From VAZQ01 sp963807865 (GTDB taxonomy: Bacteria > Pseudomonadota > Alphaproteobacteria > Rhizobiales > Xanthobacteraceae), in assembly GCA_963807865.1 (NCBI GenBank), contig CAWEDK010000027.1:20218-84217 (forward strand): 64,000 nt of DNA, given 5' to 3'. The position numbers and the translations under genes were made by a program. The notes under the pieces are model-generated. The model did not search any database. It saw only the letters and a list, made by a program, of their open reading frames with translations, and was not told where the DNA came from. Below, piece by piece: positions 43,011 through 52,349 of this stretch; position 1 is the stretch's first letter; every line of letters begins with the position of its first letter.

Positions 43011-43553
43011 GGCTTTTGCGGACGATACGGCTCGATCCGTCCGATACCTTCGTGTTCGAGCGGGCCGCCGAGCCGGGCGAATGGGCGGTTTCCGGGGCGT
43101 TCCTGTTCGCCGAAGCCGATCCGGACGCGCTGTCCGGCAAGCAGCTCGCCGCTTTCCGCAGTGGATTCATGGGCTTGCAGACGCTTCGGCTGGTCGACGC
43201 TGGTGCAGATCGTCGAGGCCCGCGACACCGACCGCGCCGCGCTGGTCGACGCGCTCGCGCAGCATCTGCTCGCCCGCTTCGGCGCCCCCGATCTCGCCGC
43301 CGCGCGCGCCGCCGCCGAGGACGAGGTGGCGTTCGCGGCGTCGCTCTGCGACCATCCGGCCGACACGCTGGTCGCGGTACGCCGCCAGTTCGAGGACGGC
43401 GCGATCCGCGAAGCGTTCCGCACGCTGCATCCGCGCGGCGAGCGCAAGCCGATGCGCGCGTTCACGTTTCTCGACGTGGACGGCGAAGACGAGCCCGGCG
43501 AGACTGTCGATCTCGCGCGTCTGGCGACGGCGGCCAAGCCGCGCGAACCGTGA
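43007..43553 (+). CDS. DUF6505-like FDH-locus protein (one frameshift)
   Basis: 181 residues after correction. The GTG at 43007 has a perfect GGAGG at 42993-42997 and overlaps the ligase stop as GTGA. It begins VRLLRTIRLDPSDTFVFERA. Near 43190-43195 one extra base shifts the frame; the corrected part continues FGWSTLVQIVEARDTDRAAL and ends ARLATAAKPREP at 43553. The sequence is acidic and soluble, with no Cys and no membrane segment. The DUF number is from memory of the same position in Bradyrhizobium loci. Role unknown, presumably FDH maturation. Confidence 0.68.
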
Positions 43554-43579
43554 CCGGTGAATGCACGAGACGTGACGGC

Positions 43580-44587
43580 ATGCACGATTTCTGGCTGTCC
43601 TGCGGACACCATCTGCTCGATCGCGACGAGGGCGGCGGGCTGCGCGTGACCGACGAGTTCCTGATGGCCTATCTGGCGAGGCCGGAACTCAAGCCGCCGC
43701 CCGAGGCGTGCGTGGTCGAGCGCACGCTGTACGCGGCGCTGCTGTCCGATCCGCGCCGGCCGGTCGCCGCATCGGAAATCGCCGCGATCGCGGACGCCGA
43801 TGCGCACCAGAACTGGGAGGTGATGCTGGCGTTCCGCGATCACCTGGTCCGACACCGCACCATCGAGGCGGCGTATCTCGCGCTGGTGCGCAAGGGCGTC
43901 GGCCGGACGCCACCGTTGTTCATGAACCAGCTCGTGCACGTGATCCTGCGCAACATCCTCGACACTTCCGACGATCCCTACGTTCTTCGGGCGGCGGAAA
44001 TGTTCTTCCGGCCGCAGCGTGTCACCGTTCATGACGGTTCGCTGATCGCCGCCGACGAGGAGATGGTCACAAGTTCATCCCCCCGTCCGGTGTCGCCGCT
44101 GGTGTCGATGCTGGGGCTGCCGCAACCCAGCGATATCGAAGTTCTCAACGACGACAATGCCGCCACCTACTGGGACCGCAGCGACCAGTTCGACATGGCG
44201 CTCGATCTCACCGGAGGCCGGCGCGGACTGGCGGCGCTGGGCACGGTGGTAGCGCAATGGGTCGAGCATCTGCTCGCGGTCGAGGTCGCGGTCGAACCGC
44301 TGATCGAGGCGCAGAATGTCAATCTGACGTGGTATGTCGGCCTGGATGCCCAGGGGACTGCGATCGGCGACGCGCTGTGGAACGGCGAGGACCTCGATGA
44401 AGGCGTTCGCGACCGCATCGTCGGGCTCTACCGGTTGATGCTGGTCAATCCCGCCATAGCGCTGGACAATGCCCGGGACGAGCCCATTTATCTGCTGCTG
44501 GCCATGACGGCGGACGGCACGGTTCGCATGAAACCGCAGAACCTCCTGACCGGCTTGCCGATCCGGCAATTGGAGACGGCATCGTGA
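43580..44587 (+). CDS. DUF6352-like FDH-locus protein
   Basis: 335 residues, uninterrupted. It opens MHDFWLSCGHHLLDRDEGGG, with a CGHH tetrad that could bind a metal, then RVTDEFLMAYLARPELKPPP and FFRPQRVTVHDGSLIAADEE. The C-terminal half is acidic and includes MAATYWDRSDQF-like sequence (NAATYWDRSDQFDMALDLTG). Uncorrected, the reading frame upstream is open all the way from 42233 because two frameshifts remove stops; the protein proper starts at the ATG at 43580. Its stop overlaps the next GTG as GTGA. No known fold is recognised. Confidence 0.72.
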   Translation: MHDFWLSCGHHLLDRDEGGGLRVTDEFLMAYLARPELKPPPEACVVERTLYAALLSDPRRPVAASEIAAIADADAHQNWEVMLAFRDHLVRHRTIEAAYLALVRKGVGRTPPLFMNQLVHVILRNILDTSDDPYVLRAAEMFFRPQRVTVHDGSLIAADEEMVTSSSPRPVSPLVSMLGLPQPSDIEVLNDDNAATYWDRSDQFDMALDLTGGRRGLAALGTVVAQWVEHLLAVEVAVEPLIEAQNVNLTWYVGLDAQGTAIGDALWNGEDLDEGVRDRIVGLYRLMLVNPAIALDNARDEPIYLLLAMTADGTVRMKPQNLLTGLPIRQLETAS

Positions 44588-45093
44588 GCAGCGCGCTGGC
44601 TCGCATCTCGGTTGGCGTGGTGGTGGAGCGGCGCAAGGCGCAATCGCCCTGGATCGATTTCACCTGGAAGCCGGTATCGGTGCTGGTCGGACTGCCGGAG
44701 GCCGCGCCCTGGACGGCTTTGTCGGACGCGGGCGAAGTTGCGACGTTCTATGCCGGCACGGCCGATATCGAACTGCATCGCACCGAGACGACGAACTATC
44801 GCAGCAATCTGGCGGGCGACGGCCGATTGTGGGTGTCGCTGCGGCCAACCGGAATCGATCCGCCGTACGAAGTCTTCGGCGTTACGGCGGATCCGGCCGA
44901 AGGCGAGGCCTGGACTGAAGCGGGCGGCGATCTGGTGGATGTGGTTGCGATGCCGGAGCCGATTCGTGCGGTGATCGACGAGTTCGTCGCCGAGCATCAC
45001 GTCGATCGGCCGTTCTACAAACGCAAGCGCGATCGTGCGGACCCGGAAGCGTTGGGACGCCGTGCTCCGATCCGCGAGGAGCGCAACGAATGA
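44584..45093 (+). CDS. DUF3305-domain protein of the FDH locus
   Basis: 169 residues. Typical DUF3305 start RISVGVVVERRKAQSPWIDF, then TWKPVSVLVGLPEAAPWT, FYAGTADIELHRTETTNYRS and LWVSLRPTG. GTG start overlaps the previous stop; the stop overlaps the next ATG (ATGA). It is always found with DUF3306 beside Tat-exported formate dehydrogenase genes, as far as I recall, and is taken to be a maturation factor. A basic tail (FYKRKRDRADPEALGRRAPI) ends the protein. Confidence 0.82.
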   Translation: MSSALARISVGVVVERRKAQSPWIDFTWKPVSVLVGLPEAAPWTALSDAGEVATFYAGTADIELHRTETTNYRSNLAGDGRLWVSLRPTGIDPPYEVFGVTADPAEGEAWTEAGGDLVDVVAMPEPIRAVIDEFVAEHHVDRPFYKRKRDRADPEALGRRAPIREERNE

Positions 45094-45850
45094 GCGAGCG
45101 CAGACAACTTTCTGGCGCGATGGGCACGGCGCAAGCGGGATGCGGCGAAAGCCGCTGAGCCGTCCGAGCCGAACTCCGTCGCTGACAATCCGCCATCCCC
45201 CAGGGACGTGCCGGAGCGCCCAGAATCAGTGGTCGCTGCGCGGCGCGATCCTCCAGAGTCCGGCGACTGCGAGCCGCCGCAACCTGTATTCGACCTCACG
45301 CAATTGCCCTCGATCAATTCGATCACCGCGGCGAGCGATATTCGCGCGTTCCTGGCGCCGGGCGTGCCGGCCGCACTGACCCGTGCGGCCCTTCGCCGCG
45401 CTTGGGTCGCCGATCCGGCGATCCGGGATTTCGTCGGGCTTGCCGACTACGACTGGGACTTCAATACACCGGGGGCGATCACAGGCTTTCAGCCGCTCGA
45501 GATGACTGAAGAACTGCGGCGGCGCGTGACCGAAATGGTTGGCCGTAGCCTTTCCCCCGAACAGCCGGAGGGAACCAAGCCCACGGCAGACGCGGACCGG
45601 ACCGCGGCTGGTGCTGATGAAAATTCAGGCGAATTCGACACGCCGCCGCCGCCAGCGCCCATCTTGAACCCCCGGCCGGTGGTTGGGATCAGGCAAGATG
45701 AGTCCCTGTCAAATGAGGGCTCATCTCGCAATTGCGAAGAATTGGATGCTTCAGCAGGCAGAAGATATTGCGTCGCAACATCGTCCCGCAAGTACCGAAA
45801 TCGACCCGGAAGAAGTACCGCGGCGGCAGGGGAGGGCACTACCAAAGTAA
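45090..45850 (+). CDS. DUF3306-domain protein of the FDH locus (two frameshifts)
   Basis: About 252 residues. The ATG at 45090 overlaps the DUF3305 stop and reads MSERR; an extra base near 45103-45106 then gives NFLARWARRKRDAAKAAEPS, a typical DUF3306 start. The central block FDLTQLPSINSITAASDIRA and RAALRRAWVADPAIRDFVGL is diagnostic. In the visible frame the protein runs to a TAG at 45909, but the final residues there look random, while another frame ends VPRRQGRALPK at 45850, which is how this family usually ends. A second shift therefore probably lies between about 45667 and 45720. FDH maturation factor of unknown mechanism. Confidence 0.7.
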
Positions 45851-45950
45851 GGATGGGTCATAGCCCGCGACTATTGACCCTGTTTCGCCTGAGCGGCTAC
45901 TTTCATTAGAATTGAACTAAGAATAATCAACCGCCCAGGCTCAAAACATT

Positions 45951-46727
45951 ATGAGGGACGCGGGTCTCGACGAAGCAATCCGGGCAGCCGGCGGCGTAGG
46001 CGCGCTCGCCCGAAAGATAGGCATTTCCCAGCCGTCGGTGTCCAACTGGTCGCATGTTCCGGCAGAACGCGTTCTGTCGGTCGAGGCGGTGACTGGCGTC
46101 AACCGCGCGGCCCTGCGTCCCGACCTTTATGAGGATCAGCCGCCGCATATCGAACTCGATGAGGTGGAGGCCGCTCGGGCGCAGGAATACGCCCTCCTGT
46201 CCGCGTTGCTGCGCCGAGCGCCAGATCAGACGTTGCTCGATCGCCTTGCGACGCTCCGCGGCGACGCGACGGCGCTCGGGATGGCGCATGTGGCGCTCGC
46301 GGAGGCGGCGAGCCGCGTCAATTCCGAACTCGTCGAGCGGGAGTTCTTCGATCTCTTCATCGGTCTTGGGCGCGGGGAACTGCTGCCTTACGGCTCGTAT
46401 TATCTTACCGGCTTCCTGCACGAGCGGCCGCTTGCGCGCTTGCGCGAAAGTCTGGCGAAACTCGGAATCGAGCGCGCGGCTGGCCAGGCCGAGCCCGAGG
46501 ATCACGCGGCCACCTTGTGCGAGATCATGGCGGGACTGGTGAGCCGCCGGTTTGAGGCTCCAGCCGGTGCGGATCGCGAGTTGTTCGAAATGCATCTCGC
46601 GCCGTGGATCGGCCGCTTCTTCGCAGACCTGGAGCGCGCCGGTGCCGGCGACTTCTACCGCCATGTCGGCTCGCTCGGCCGCGTGTTGATCGAAATAGAA
46701 ACTGAAGCTTATGCGCTACCGGCCTGA
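45951..46727 (+). CDS. HTH-TorD fusion chaperone of the FDH locus
   Basis: 258 residues in two parts. Residues 1-60 are a Cro/YdaS-type helix-turn-helix: GVGALARKIGISQPSVSNWS then VLSVEAVTGVNRAALRPDLY. Residues 70-255 are a TorD/DmsD-type all-helical chaperone: EYALLSALLRRAPDQTLLDR, EFFDLFIGLGRGELLPYGSY and FFADLERAGAGDFYRHVGSL. TorD-family proteins bind Tat leaders and hold molybdoenzymes for cofactor insertion. The DNA-binding part suggests it may also report assembly state to transcription (inference). No ribosome site is seen before the ATG, and a possible AATAAT box lies about 20 bases upstream. Confidence 0.85.
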   Translation: MRDAGLDEAIRAAGGVGALARKIGISQPSVSNWSHVPAERVLSVEAVTGVNRAALRPDLYEDQPPHIELDEVEAARAQEYALLSALLRRAPDQTLLDRLATLRGDATALGMAHVALAEAASRVNSELVEREFFDLFIGLGRGELLPYGSYYLTGFLHERPLARLRESLAKLGIERAAGQAEPEDHAATLCEIMAGLVSRRFEAPAGADRELFEMHLAPWIGRFFADLERAGAGDFYRHVGSLGRVLIEIETEAYALPA

Positions 46728-46771
46728 TCCGGCGTGATGCGCAACACTGAACAACGACGGAGGACGCAGCC

Positions 46772-46978
46772 ATGACCAAAGCATCGAAGCCTGCGGTTGG
46801 GCGCCGTGAATTTTTGCGCACACTGGGTGCTGGAGCGACCGTCGCGGCGGCGGCCGCCGGGCCGCTCGCCGGTGAAGCGCGCGCCGATACCGAGACGAAC
46901 GACGAGAAACGCAAAGCCCGTTACCGCGAGACCGAACACGTGAAGACGTTCTATCGGGTCAACCGGTATCCGAGCTGA
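46772..46978 (+). CDS. small Tat-signal protein of the FDH locus
   Basis: 68 residues. The leader VGRREFLRTLGAGATVAAAA is a twin-arginine signal; little remains after cleavage near ARADTE, ending KTFYRVNRYPS. A GGAGGAC site precedes the ATG. Short Tat proteins of this kind are regularly found immediately before fdhA in this type of locus and are called FDH-region Tat targets. It starts 44 bases after the TorD stop and ends 10 bases before fdhA. It may be an assembly partner exported with the complex. Confidence 0.8.
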   Translation: MTKASKPAVGRREFLRTLGAGATVAAAAAGPLAGEARADTETNDEKRKARYRETEHVKTFYRVNRYPS

Positions 46979-46988
46979 GGAGGCAGGC

Positions 46989-49921
46989 ATGCTGATCAAG
47001 AGAACCGAACGTCAGGCTCGTCGCGGCACCCTCGCCGGTGCGTTGCAAAGTCAGTCGGAAGGCCGGCTTGACCGCCGCGCCTTCCTGCGCCGCTCCGGCC
47101 TCGCCGCCGGGGGACTCGCCGCGATCGGCGCACTGCCGCTCGGCAGCGTGCGTAAGGCGCAGGCTGGTCCGCCGCCGGCTGCCGGCGCGCAGGTCACCAT
47201 CCGCAAGAACATCTGCACGCACTGCTCGGTCGGCTGCACGGTGGTTGCCGAAGTTTCGAACGGCGTGTGGATCGGCCAGGAGCCGGGTTGGGACAGCCCG
47301 ATCAATCGCGGCTCGCACTGCGCCAAGGGCGCGGCTGTGCGCGAACTCGTGCACGGCGACCGTCGGCTGAAATATCCGATGAAGCTCGTCAACGGCCAGT
47401 GGACCCGCATCGCCTGGGACAAGGCGATCGATGAGATCGGCGACAAGCTGATGGAGATCCGCCAGAAGTCCGGCCCGAGTCGGTCTACTGGCTGGGCTCG
47501 GCCAAGTTCTCGAACGAAGGCGCCTACCTCAATCGCAAGCTGGCCGCGTTCTGGGGCACGAACTCGGTCGATCACCAGGCGCGTATCTGTCATTCGACGA
47601 CGGTCGCCGGCGTGGCCAATACCTGGGGCTACGGCGCGATGACCAACAGCTACAACGACATCCGCAACGCCAAGACCATGGTCATCATGGGCGGCAATCC
47701 GGCGGAAGCGCATCCGGTGTCGTTGCAGCACCTGATCGAGGGCAAGGAGCTCAATCGCGCCAACCTGATCGTGATCGAGCCGCGGCTCACCCGCACCGCC
47801 GCGCACGCGACCGACTTCGTGCGCATCCGCTCCGGCACCGACATTCCGGTGATCTGGGGCCTGCTCTGGCACATCTTCAAGAACGGCTGGGAGGACAAGG
47901 AGTTCATCCAGCAGCGCGTCTACGGCATGGACGACGTCCGCAAGGAGGTCGAGAAGTGGACGCCTGACGAAGTCGAGCGTGTCACCGGCGTGCCGGAAGC
48001 GCAACTCAAGCGCGTGGCCGAAAAGTTCGCCAAGGAGCGGCCGGCGACGCTGATCTGGTGCATGGGCGCGACCCAGCACACCGTCGGCACCGCCAACGTG
48101 CGTGCGTTCTGCATCCTTCTGCTGGCGACCGGCAATGTCGGTGGCTTCGGCAACGGCGCCAACATTTTCCGCGGCCACTGCAACGTGCAGGGCGCGACCG
48201 ATCTCGGTCTCGATATCGGCAACCTGCCGCTCTACTACGGCCTCGCCGAGGGCGCCTGGAAGCATTGGTGCCGGGTCTGGGAGATCGACTACGACTGGAT
48301 GCAGTCGCGCTTCAAGTCGAAGACGATGATGGAGGCGCCGGGCATTCCGTCGACGCGCTGGTTCGACGCCGCGACGCTGCCGAAGGATCAGGTCAAGCAG
48401 AAAGACAATCTCAAGGCCATGATGATCTTCGGGCACGGCGGTAACACCGTGACCCGCATGCCGGATGCGGCAAAAGGCCTGGAAGCGCTCGAGCTCCTGG
48501 TCGTTGCCGACCCGCATCCCACCACCTGGGCGGTGCTCGGCGAACGCAAGAACGGCACCTACCTGCTGCCGATCTGCACCCAGTTCGAGTGCGACGGCTC
48601 GCGCACGGCCTCGAACCGCTCGATCCAGTGGGGCGAGCAGATCGTCAAGCCGATCTTCGAATCGAAGAACGACTACGATGTCATGTACATGATGGCGAAG
48701 AAGCTCGGCTTCGCCGACCGCATGTTCAAGAACATCAAGGTCGAGAACGGCGCGGTGTCGGCCGAGGATATTCTGCGCGAGATCAATCGCGGCGGCTGGT
48801 CGACCGGTTATACCGGCCAGTCTCCCGAGCGGCTCAAGCTGCACATGGCAAACCAGCAGGACTTCGATCTGGTTTCGCTGCGGGCCAAGGACGGCCCCGC
48901 CAAGGGCGACTATTACGGACTGCCGTGGCCGTGCTGGGGCACGCCGGAACTCAAGCATCCCGGAACCCACCAGCTCTACAACACCAACCTGCATGTCATG
49001 GACGGTGGCGGCACTTTCCGCGCGCGCTTTGGTGTCGAGCGGGAAGAGAAGCTGCCGGACGGCACGAGCCGGAAGGTGAGCCTGCTGGCGGACGGCTCCT
49101 ACTCGAAAGGTTCGGAGATCAAGGACGGCTACCCCGAATTCACCTACGGGGTGCTCAAGAAGCTCGGCTGGGACGGCGACCTCAGGCCCGAGGAGCTTGC
49201 CGTCATCCAGCGCATCGGCGGCAATAACCCCGACGGCGTCTCCTGGGCGATCGACTTGTCCGGTGGCATTCAGCGCGTGGCGATGGCGCACGGCTGCATC
49301 CACTACGGCAACGGCAAGGCGCGCGCCAATGCGTGGAACCTGCCCGATCCGGTTCCGGTGCACCGCGAGCCGATCTATACGCCGCGGCCCGAACTGGTCG
49401 CCAAGTATCCGACCCGGCCCGATGCGGTGCAGTTCCGCGTGCCGAACAACGGCTTCACGGTGCAAAAGGCCGCGGTCGACAAGGGCATCGCCAAGCAGTT
49501 CCCGCTGATCAACACCTCGGGACGCCTGGTCGAGTACGAAGGCGGCGGCGAGGAGACGCGATCCAACAAGTGGCTCGCCGAACTGCAGCAGGACATGTTC
49601 ATCGAGATCAACCCCGCGGATGCCACCGAGCGCGGCATCAAGGACGGCCAGTGGGTCCATGTCTCGGGCCCGGAAATGGCCAAGGGCAAGGTCTGCCGCA
49701 TGAAAGCGCTGGTCACCGAGCGGGTCGGCAAGGGCGTCACCTGGTGCCCGTTCCACTTCGCCGGCTGGTTCCAGAGCGTCGACCAACGCTCGAAGTATCC
49801 GCAGGGCGCCGATCCGATCGTGCTCGGCGAGAGCGTGAATACGATCACCGGCTACGGCTACGACCCGGTGACCGGCATGCAAGAACCCAAAGCAATGCTG
49901 TGCCAGGTCACGGCAGCGTAA
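46989..49921 (+). CDS. fdhA: formate dehydrogenase catalytic subunit alpha (one frameshift)
   Basis: Periplasmic molybdenum or tungsten bis-MGD enzyme oxidising formate to CO2, 977 residues after correction. Tat leader LDRRAFLRRSGLAAGGLAAI; 4Fe-4S motif ICTHCSVGCTVVAEV with the fourth Cys in GSHCAKGAAVRELVHG. One G is missing near 47484-47488; restoring it gives ESVYWLGSAKFSNEGAYLNR and the cofactor-ligand segment ARICHSTTVAGVANTWGYGA, with Cys rather than selenocysteine. The remainder is open to 49921, including AHPVSLQHLI, ENTITGYGYDPVTGM-type C-terminal sequence. AGGAGGCAGGC precedes the ATG. It is followed 12 bases later by fdhB. Confidence 0.93.
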
Positions 49922-49933
49922 GGAGACTCGACA

Positions 49934-50529
49934 ATGGCTCGGATGAAATTTCTCTGCGACGCCGACCGCTGCATCGAGTGCAACGCCTGCGTCACCGCCT
50001 GCAAGAACGAGAACGAGGTGCCGTGGGGCATCAACCGGCGCCGCGTCGTCACCATCAATGACGGCAAGCCGGGCGAACGCTCGGTCTCGATGGCCTGCAT
50101 GCACTGCACCGATGCGCCGTGCGCGGCGGTCTGTCCGGTGAACTGCTTTTACACCACCGCAGATGCCGTGGTGCTGCACTCCAAGGACCTCTGCATCGGC
50201 TGCGGCTACTGCTTCTACGCCTGCCCGTTCGGCGCGCCGCAGTATCCCAAGGTCGGCAACTTCGGCTCCCGCGGCAAGATGGACAAGTGCACCTACTGCG
50301 CGGGCGGCCCGGAAGCCGACGGCTCGCAGGCCGAGTACGTCAAGTACGGCGCCAACCGGCTGGCCGAAGGCAAGCTGCCGCTCTGCGCCGAGATGTGCTC
50401 GACCAAGTCGCTCCTGGCCGGCGATGGCGAGATCATCGCGCAGATCTACAAGGAGCGGGTGGTGAAGCGCGGCTACGGCTCCGGCGCCTGGGGCTGGCGA
50501 CCGCCTACCGCGAGACGATCGCGACCTGA
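49934..50529 (+). CDS. fdhB: formate dehydrogenase iron-sulfur subunit beta (one frameshift)
   Basis: 198 residues after correction. Four 4Fe-4S motifs appear: CDADRCIECNACVTACKNEN, CMHCTDAPCAAVCPVNC, CIGCGYCFYACPFGAP and CTYCAGGPEADG with a late CAEMC. This is the FdhB/HycB type that carries electrons from FdhA to the cytochrome. One G is missing near 50505-50510 (GGCTGGCG instead of GGCTGGGCG); restored, the protein ends GWATAYRETIAT at 50529. In the raw frame a random extension of 32 residues is added instead. AAGGAGA precedes the ATG. Confidence 0.92.
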
Positions 50530-50635
50530 TCCGGCGCCATTCCGGCAGCCGCGACCGGCTGTGACCGGTCGCGGCAATCAATGGCCCGGAATGACATCGG
50601 TGATTGCGCGCAAGCACAGCTAAGGAGAACCAAGG

Positions 50636-51641
50636 ATGGCGACCATTCTCAGGCACGTCCGTTTCATCGCCGCCGCACTCGCGCTCGCCTGCATGTTCGC
50701 GATGCGCGCCGCCGGCTGCGGCGCAACAGATCAATCCGACCGCGGACGCCGTGAACGAGCAGAAGCTGCTCAGCGAGCTCAACCGGATCACCGGGCGCTG
50801 CACGCTGCCCGATCAGAGAGCCTGTACGCTCGAGCAGCCCGCGGGCCGCGACTGGCGGCAGTTCCATGAGCGCACGCTGCCGATGATCGGCGCGATCTCG
50901 ATCATCGGCATGCTGCTGCTGCTGGTGCTGTTCTACATGATCCGCGGCATGGTGCGGATCGAGCAGGGCCGCTCCGGCCGCGTGATCGTGCGGTTCTCGA
51001 TGTTCGAGCGGCTGGTGCACTGGATGACGGCAAGCTGCTTCATCATCCTGGCGCTGTCGGGCCTCAACATCACGTTCGGCAAGCAATTGCTGCTGCCGCT
51101 GATCGGCGCCCAGGCATTCACCGACGTGTCGCAGTGGCTCAAGTATGCCCACAATTACCTGAGCTTCCCGTTCACGCTCGGCGTCGTGCTGATGTTCCTG
51201 ATGTGGCTCGCCTGGAACATTCCGACCAAGGTCGACGTGAATTGGATCAAGGAGGGCGGCGGCATGGTCGGTGACCGGCATCCGCCGGCCGCGCGCTTCA
51301 ATGCCGGCCAGAAGATGATCTACTGGATCGTCGTGCTCGGCGGGCCGGCCGTGGCGGTCAGCGGCTATCTGCTGATGTTCCCGTTCTACGGCACCAACAT
51401 CGCGGACATGCAGCTTGCGCAGATCGTCCACGGCGTGGTCGCGATGCTGTTCGTCGCCGCCATGCTGGCTCACATCTACATCGGCACCATCGGCATGGAG
51501 GGTGCCGTCGAGGCGATGTGGGACGGCACCGTCGACGTCAACTGGGCGAAGGAGCACCACAGCCTGTGGCTCGAGCAGGAAGCCGCCAAGGGGCGCATCG
51601 ATGGGCCGCCGCCGGAAGGCAAGATGCAGCCGGCCGAATAG
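50636..51641 (+). CDS. fdhC: formate dehydrogenase cytochrome b subunit gamma (one frameshift)
   Basis: 334 residues after correction. The ATG at 50636 follows AAGGAGAACC and starts a signal peptide (MATILRHVRFIAAALALACM); an extra base near 50717-50725 shifts into PPAAAQQINPTADAVNEQ. Four or five helices follow: ISIIGMLLLLVLFYMI, LVHWMTASCFIILALSGLNI, FTLGVVLMFLMWLAW, MIYWIVVLGGPAVAVSGYLL and MLFVAAMLAHIYIGTIG. His residues in helices 2 and 5 fit heme b ligands. It anchors the enzyme and passes electrons to the quinone pool. A strong terminator follows. Confidence 0.91.
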
Positions 51642-51673
51642 CGCCGCCGCATCTCCAGGTCGCCAGACAACGA

Positions 51674-51706
51674 GCGCCCGGCCGATCCGCCGGGCGCTTT
51701 ATTTTG
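51674..51706 (+). terminator. intrinsic terminator after fdhABC
   Basis: GCGCCCGGC-CGATCC-GCCGGGCGC is a perfect 9-bp stem followed immediately by TTTATTTT. It lies 33 bases after the fdhC stop and is the clearest Rho-independent terminator in the window. It implies that mobB-moeA has its own promoter. Confidence 0.85.
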
Positions 51707-51809
51707 GCGCGTGAATTCCGCTTTGACGACCGACCGACCGGCATGTCTCGAAGGAAGGCGGCCCGAATGTGAGGTGGACAGGGCGGGCGCATCGGCGGCA
51801 TTTAGCCGT

Positions 51810-51815
51810 TATAAT
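51810..51815 (+). promoter_or_regulatory. -10 box directly before mobB (possible leaderless start)
   Basis: TATAAT ends 6 bases before the mobB ATG, so transcription would start at or near the A of the start codon. There is no Shine-Dalgarno sequence between. The -35 region is not consensus. Together with the terminator upstream this suggests a separate, possibly leaderless mobB-moeA transcript. Confidence 0.45.
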
Positions 51816-51821
51816 ACCGCC

Positions 51822-52349
51822 ATGCGCATCATCGGACTTGCAGGCTGGAGCGGCGCGGGCAAGACCACGCTGCTCGCCAAGGTGATCCCCCGCCTCGTCG
51901 CCGGCGGCCTCAGAGTCTCGACCCTCAAGCACGCCCATCACGGCTTCGACGTGGATCAGCCCGGCAAGGATTCATATAGCCACCGCATGGCGGGCGCGAC
52001 CGAGGTACTGGTCGGCTCCTCAGCTCGCTTCGCGCTGGTGCACGAGTTGCGCGGCGAATGTGAACCGACGCTCGGCGCGCTCATCCGCAAGCTCAGCCCG
52101 GTCGATCTGGTGCTGGTCGAAGGCTACAAGCGCGAGCCGCACCCCAAGCTCGAAGTGTACCGTGCGGCGGTCGGCAAGCCGCTGATCCAACCCGAAGATC
52201 CGGCGATCGTCGCGATTGCGTCTGACGTGCCGCTCCCGCAGGCCGGCGTCCCGGTCGTCGATATCGACGATGTCGGCGGCATCGCCGAGATTCTGGTCGG
52301 CCGCGCTGCGCCGCTCGAAGTCGTGCTGGCGAGCCTGGAGCGCGGCTGA
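51822..52349 (+). CDS. mobB: molybdopterin-guanine dinucleotide biosynthesis protein B
   Basis: GTP-binding P-loop protein that assists MobA in making bis-MGD, the cofactor needed by FdhA; 175 residues. P-loop GWSGAGKTTLLAKVIPRL is at residues 8-25, then STLKHAHHGFDVDQPGKDSY and SPVDLVLVEGYKREPHPKLE, the family core. The frame is open to 51711, but the ATG at 51822 begins at the family N-terminus. The gene overlaps moeA as TGATG. MobA itself is not in the window. Confidence 0.92.
   Translation: MRIIGLAGWSGAGKTTLLAKVIPRLVAGGLRVSTLKHAHHGFDVDQPGKDSYSHRMAGATEVLVGSSARFALVHELRGECEPTLGALIRKLSPVDLVLVEGYKREPHPKLEVYRAAVGKPLIQPEDPAIVAIASDVPLPQAGVPVVDIDDVGGIAEILVGRAAPLEVVLASLERG

Noticed and set aside
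46989..49921. Selenocysteine (TGA) or programmed frameshift in fdhA
   Set aside because: The cofactor-ligand position is a normal Cys codon (ARICHST), and the shift at 47486 lacks a slippery heptamer or downstream structure; a lost G explains it.
47051..50803. 1250-codon open frame on the minus strand opposite fdhABC
   Set aside because: It is the antisense shadow of high-GC fdhA, fdhB and fdhC; composition is Arg/Asp/His-rich without domains, and the sense genes have full motifs and ribosome sites.
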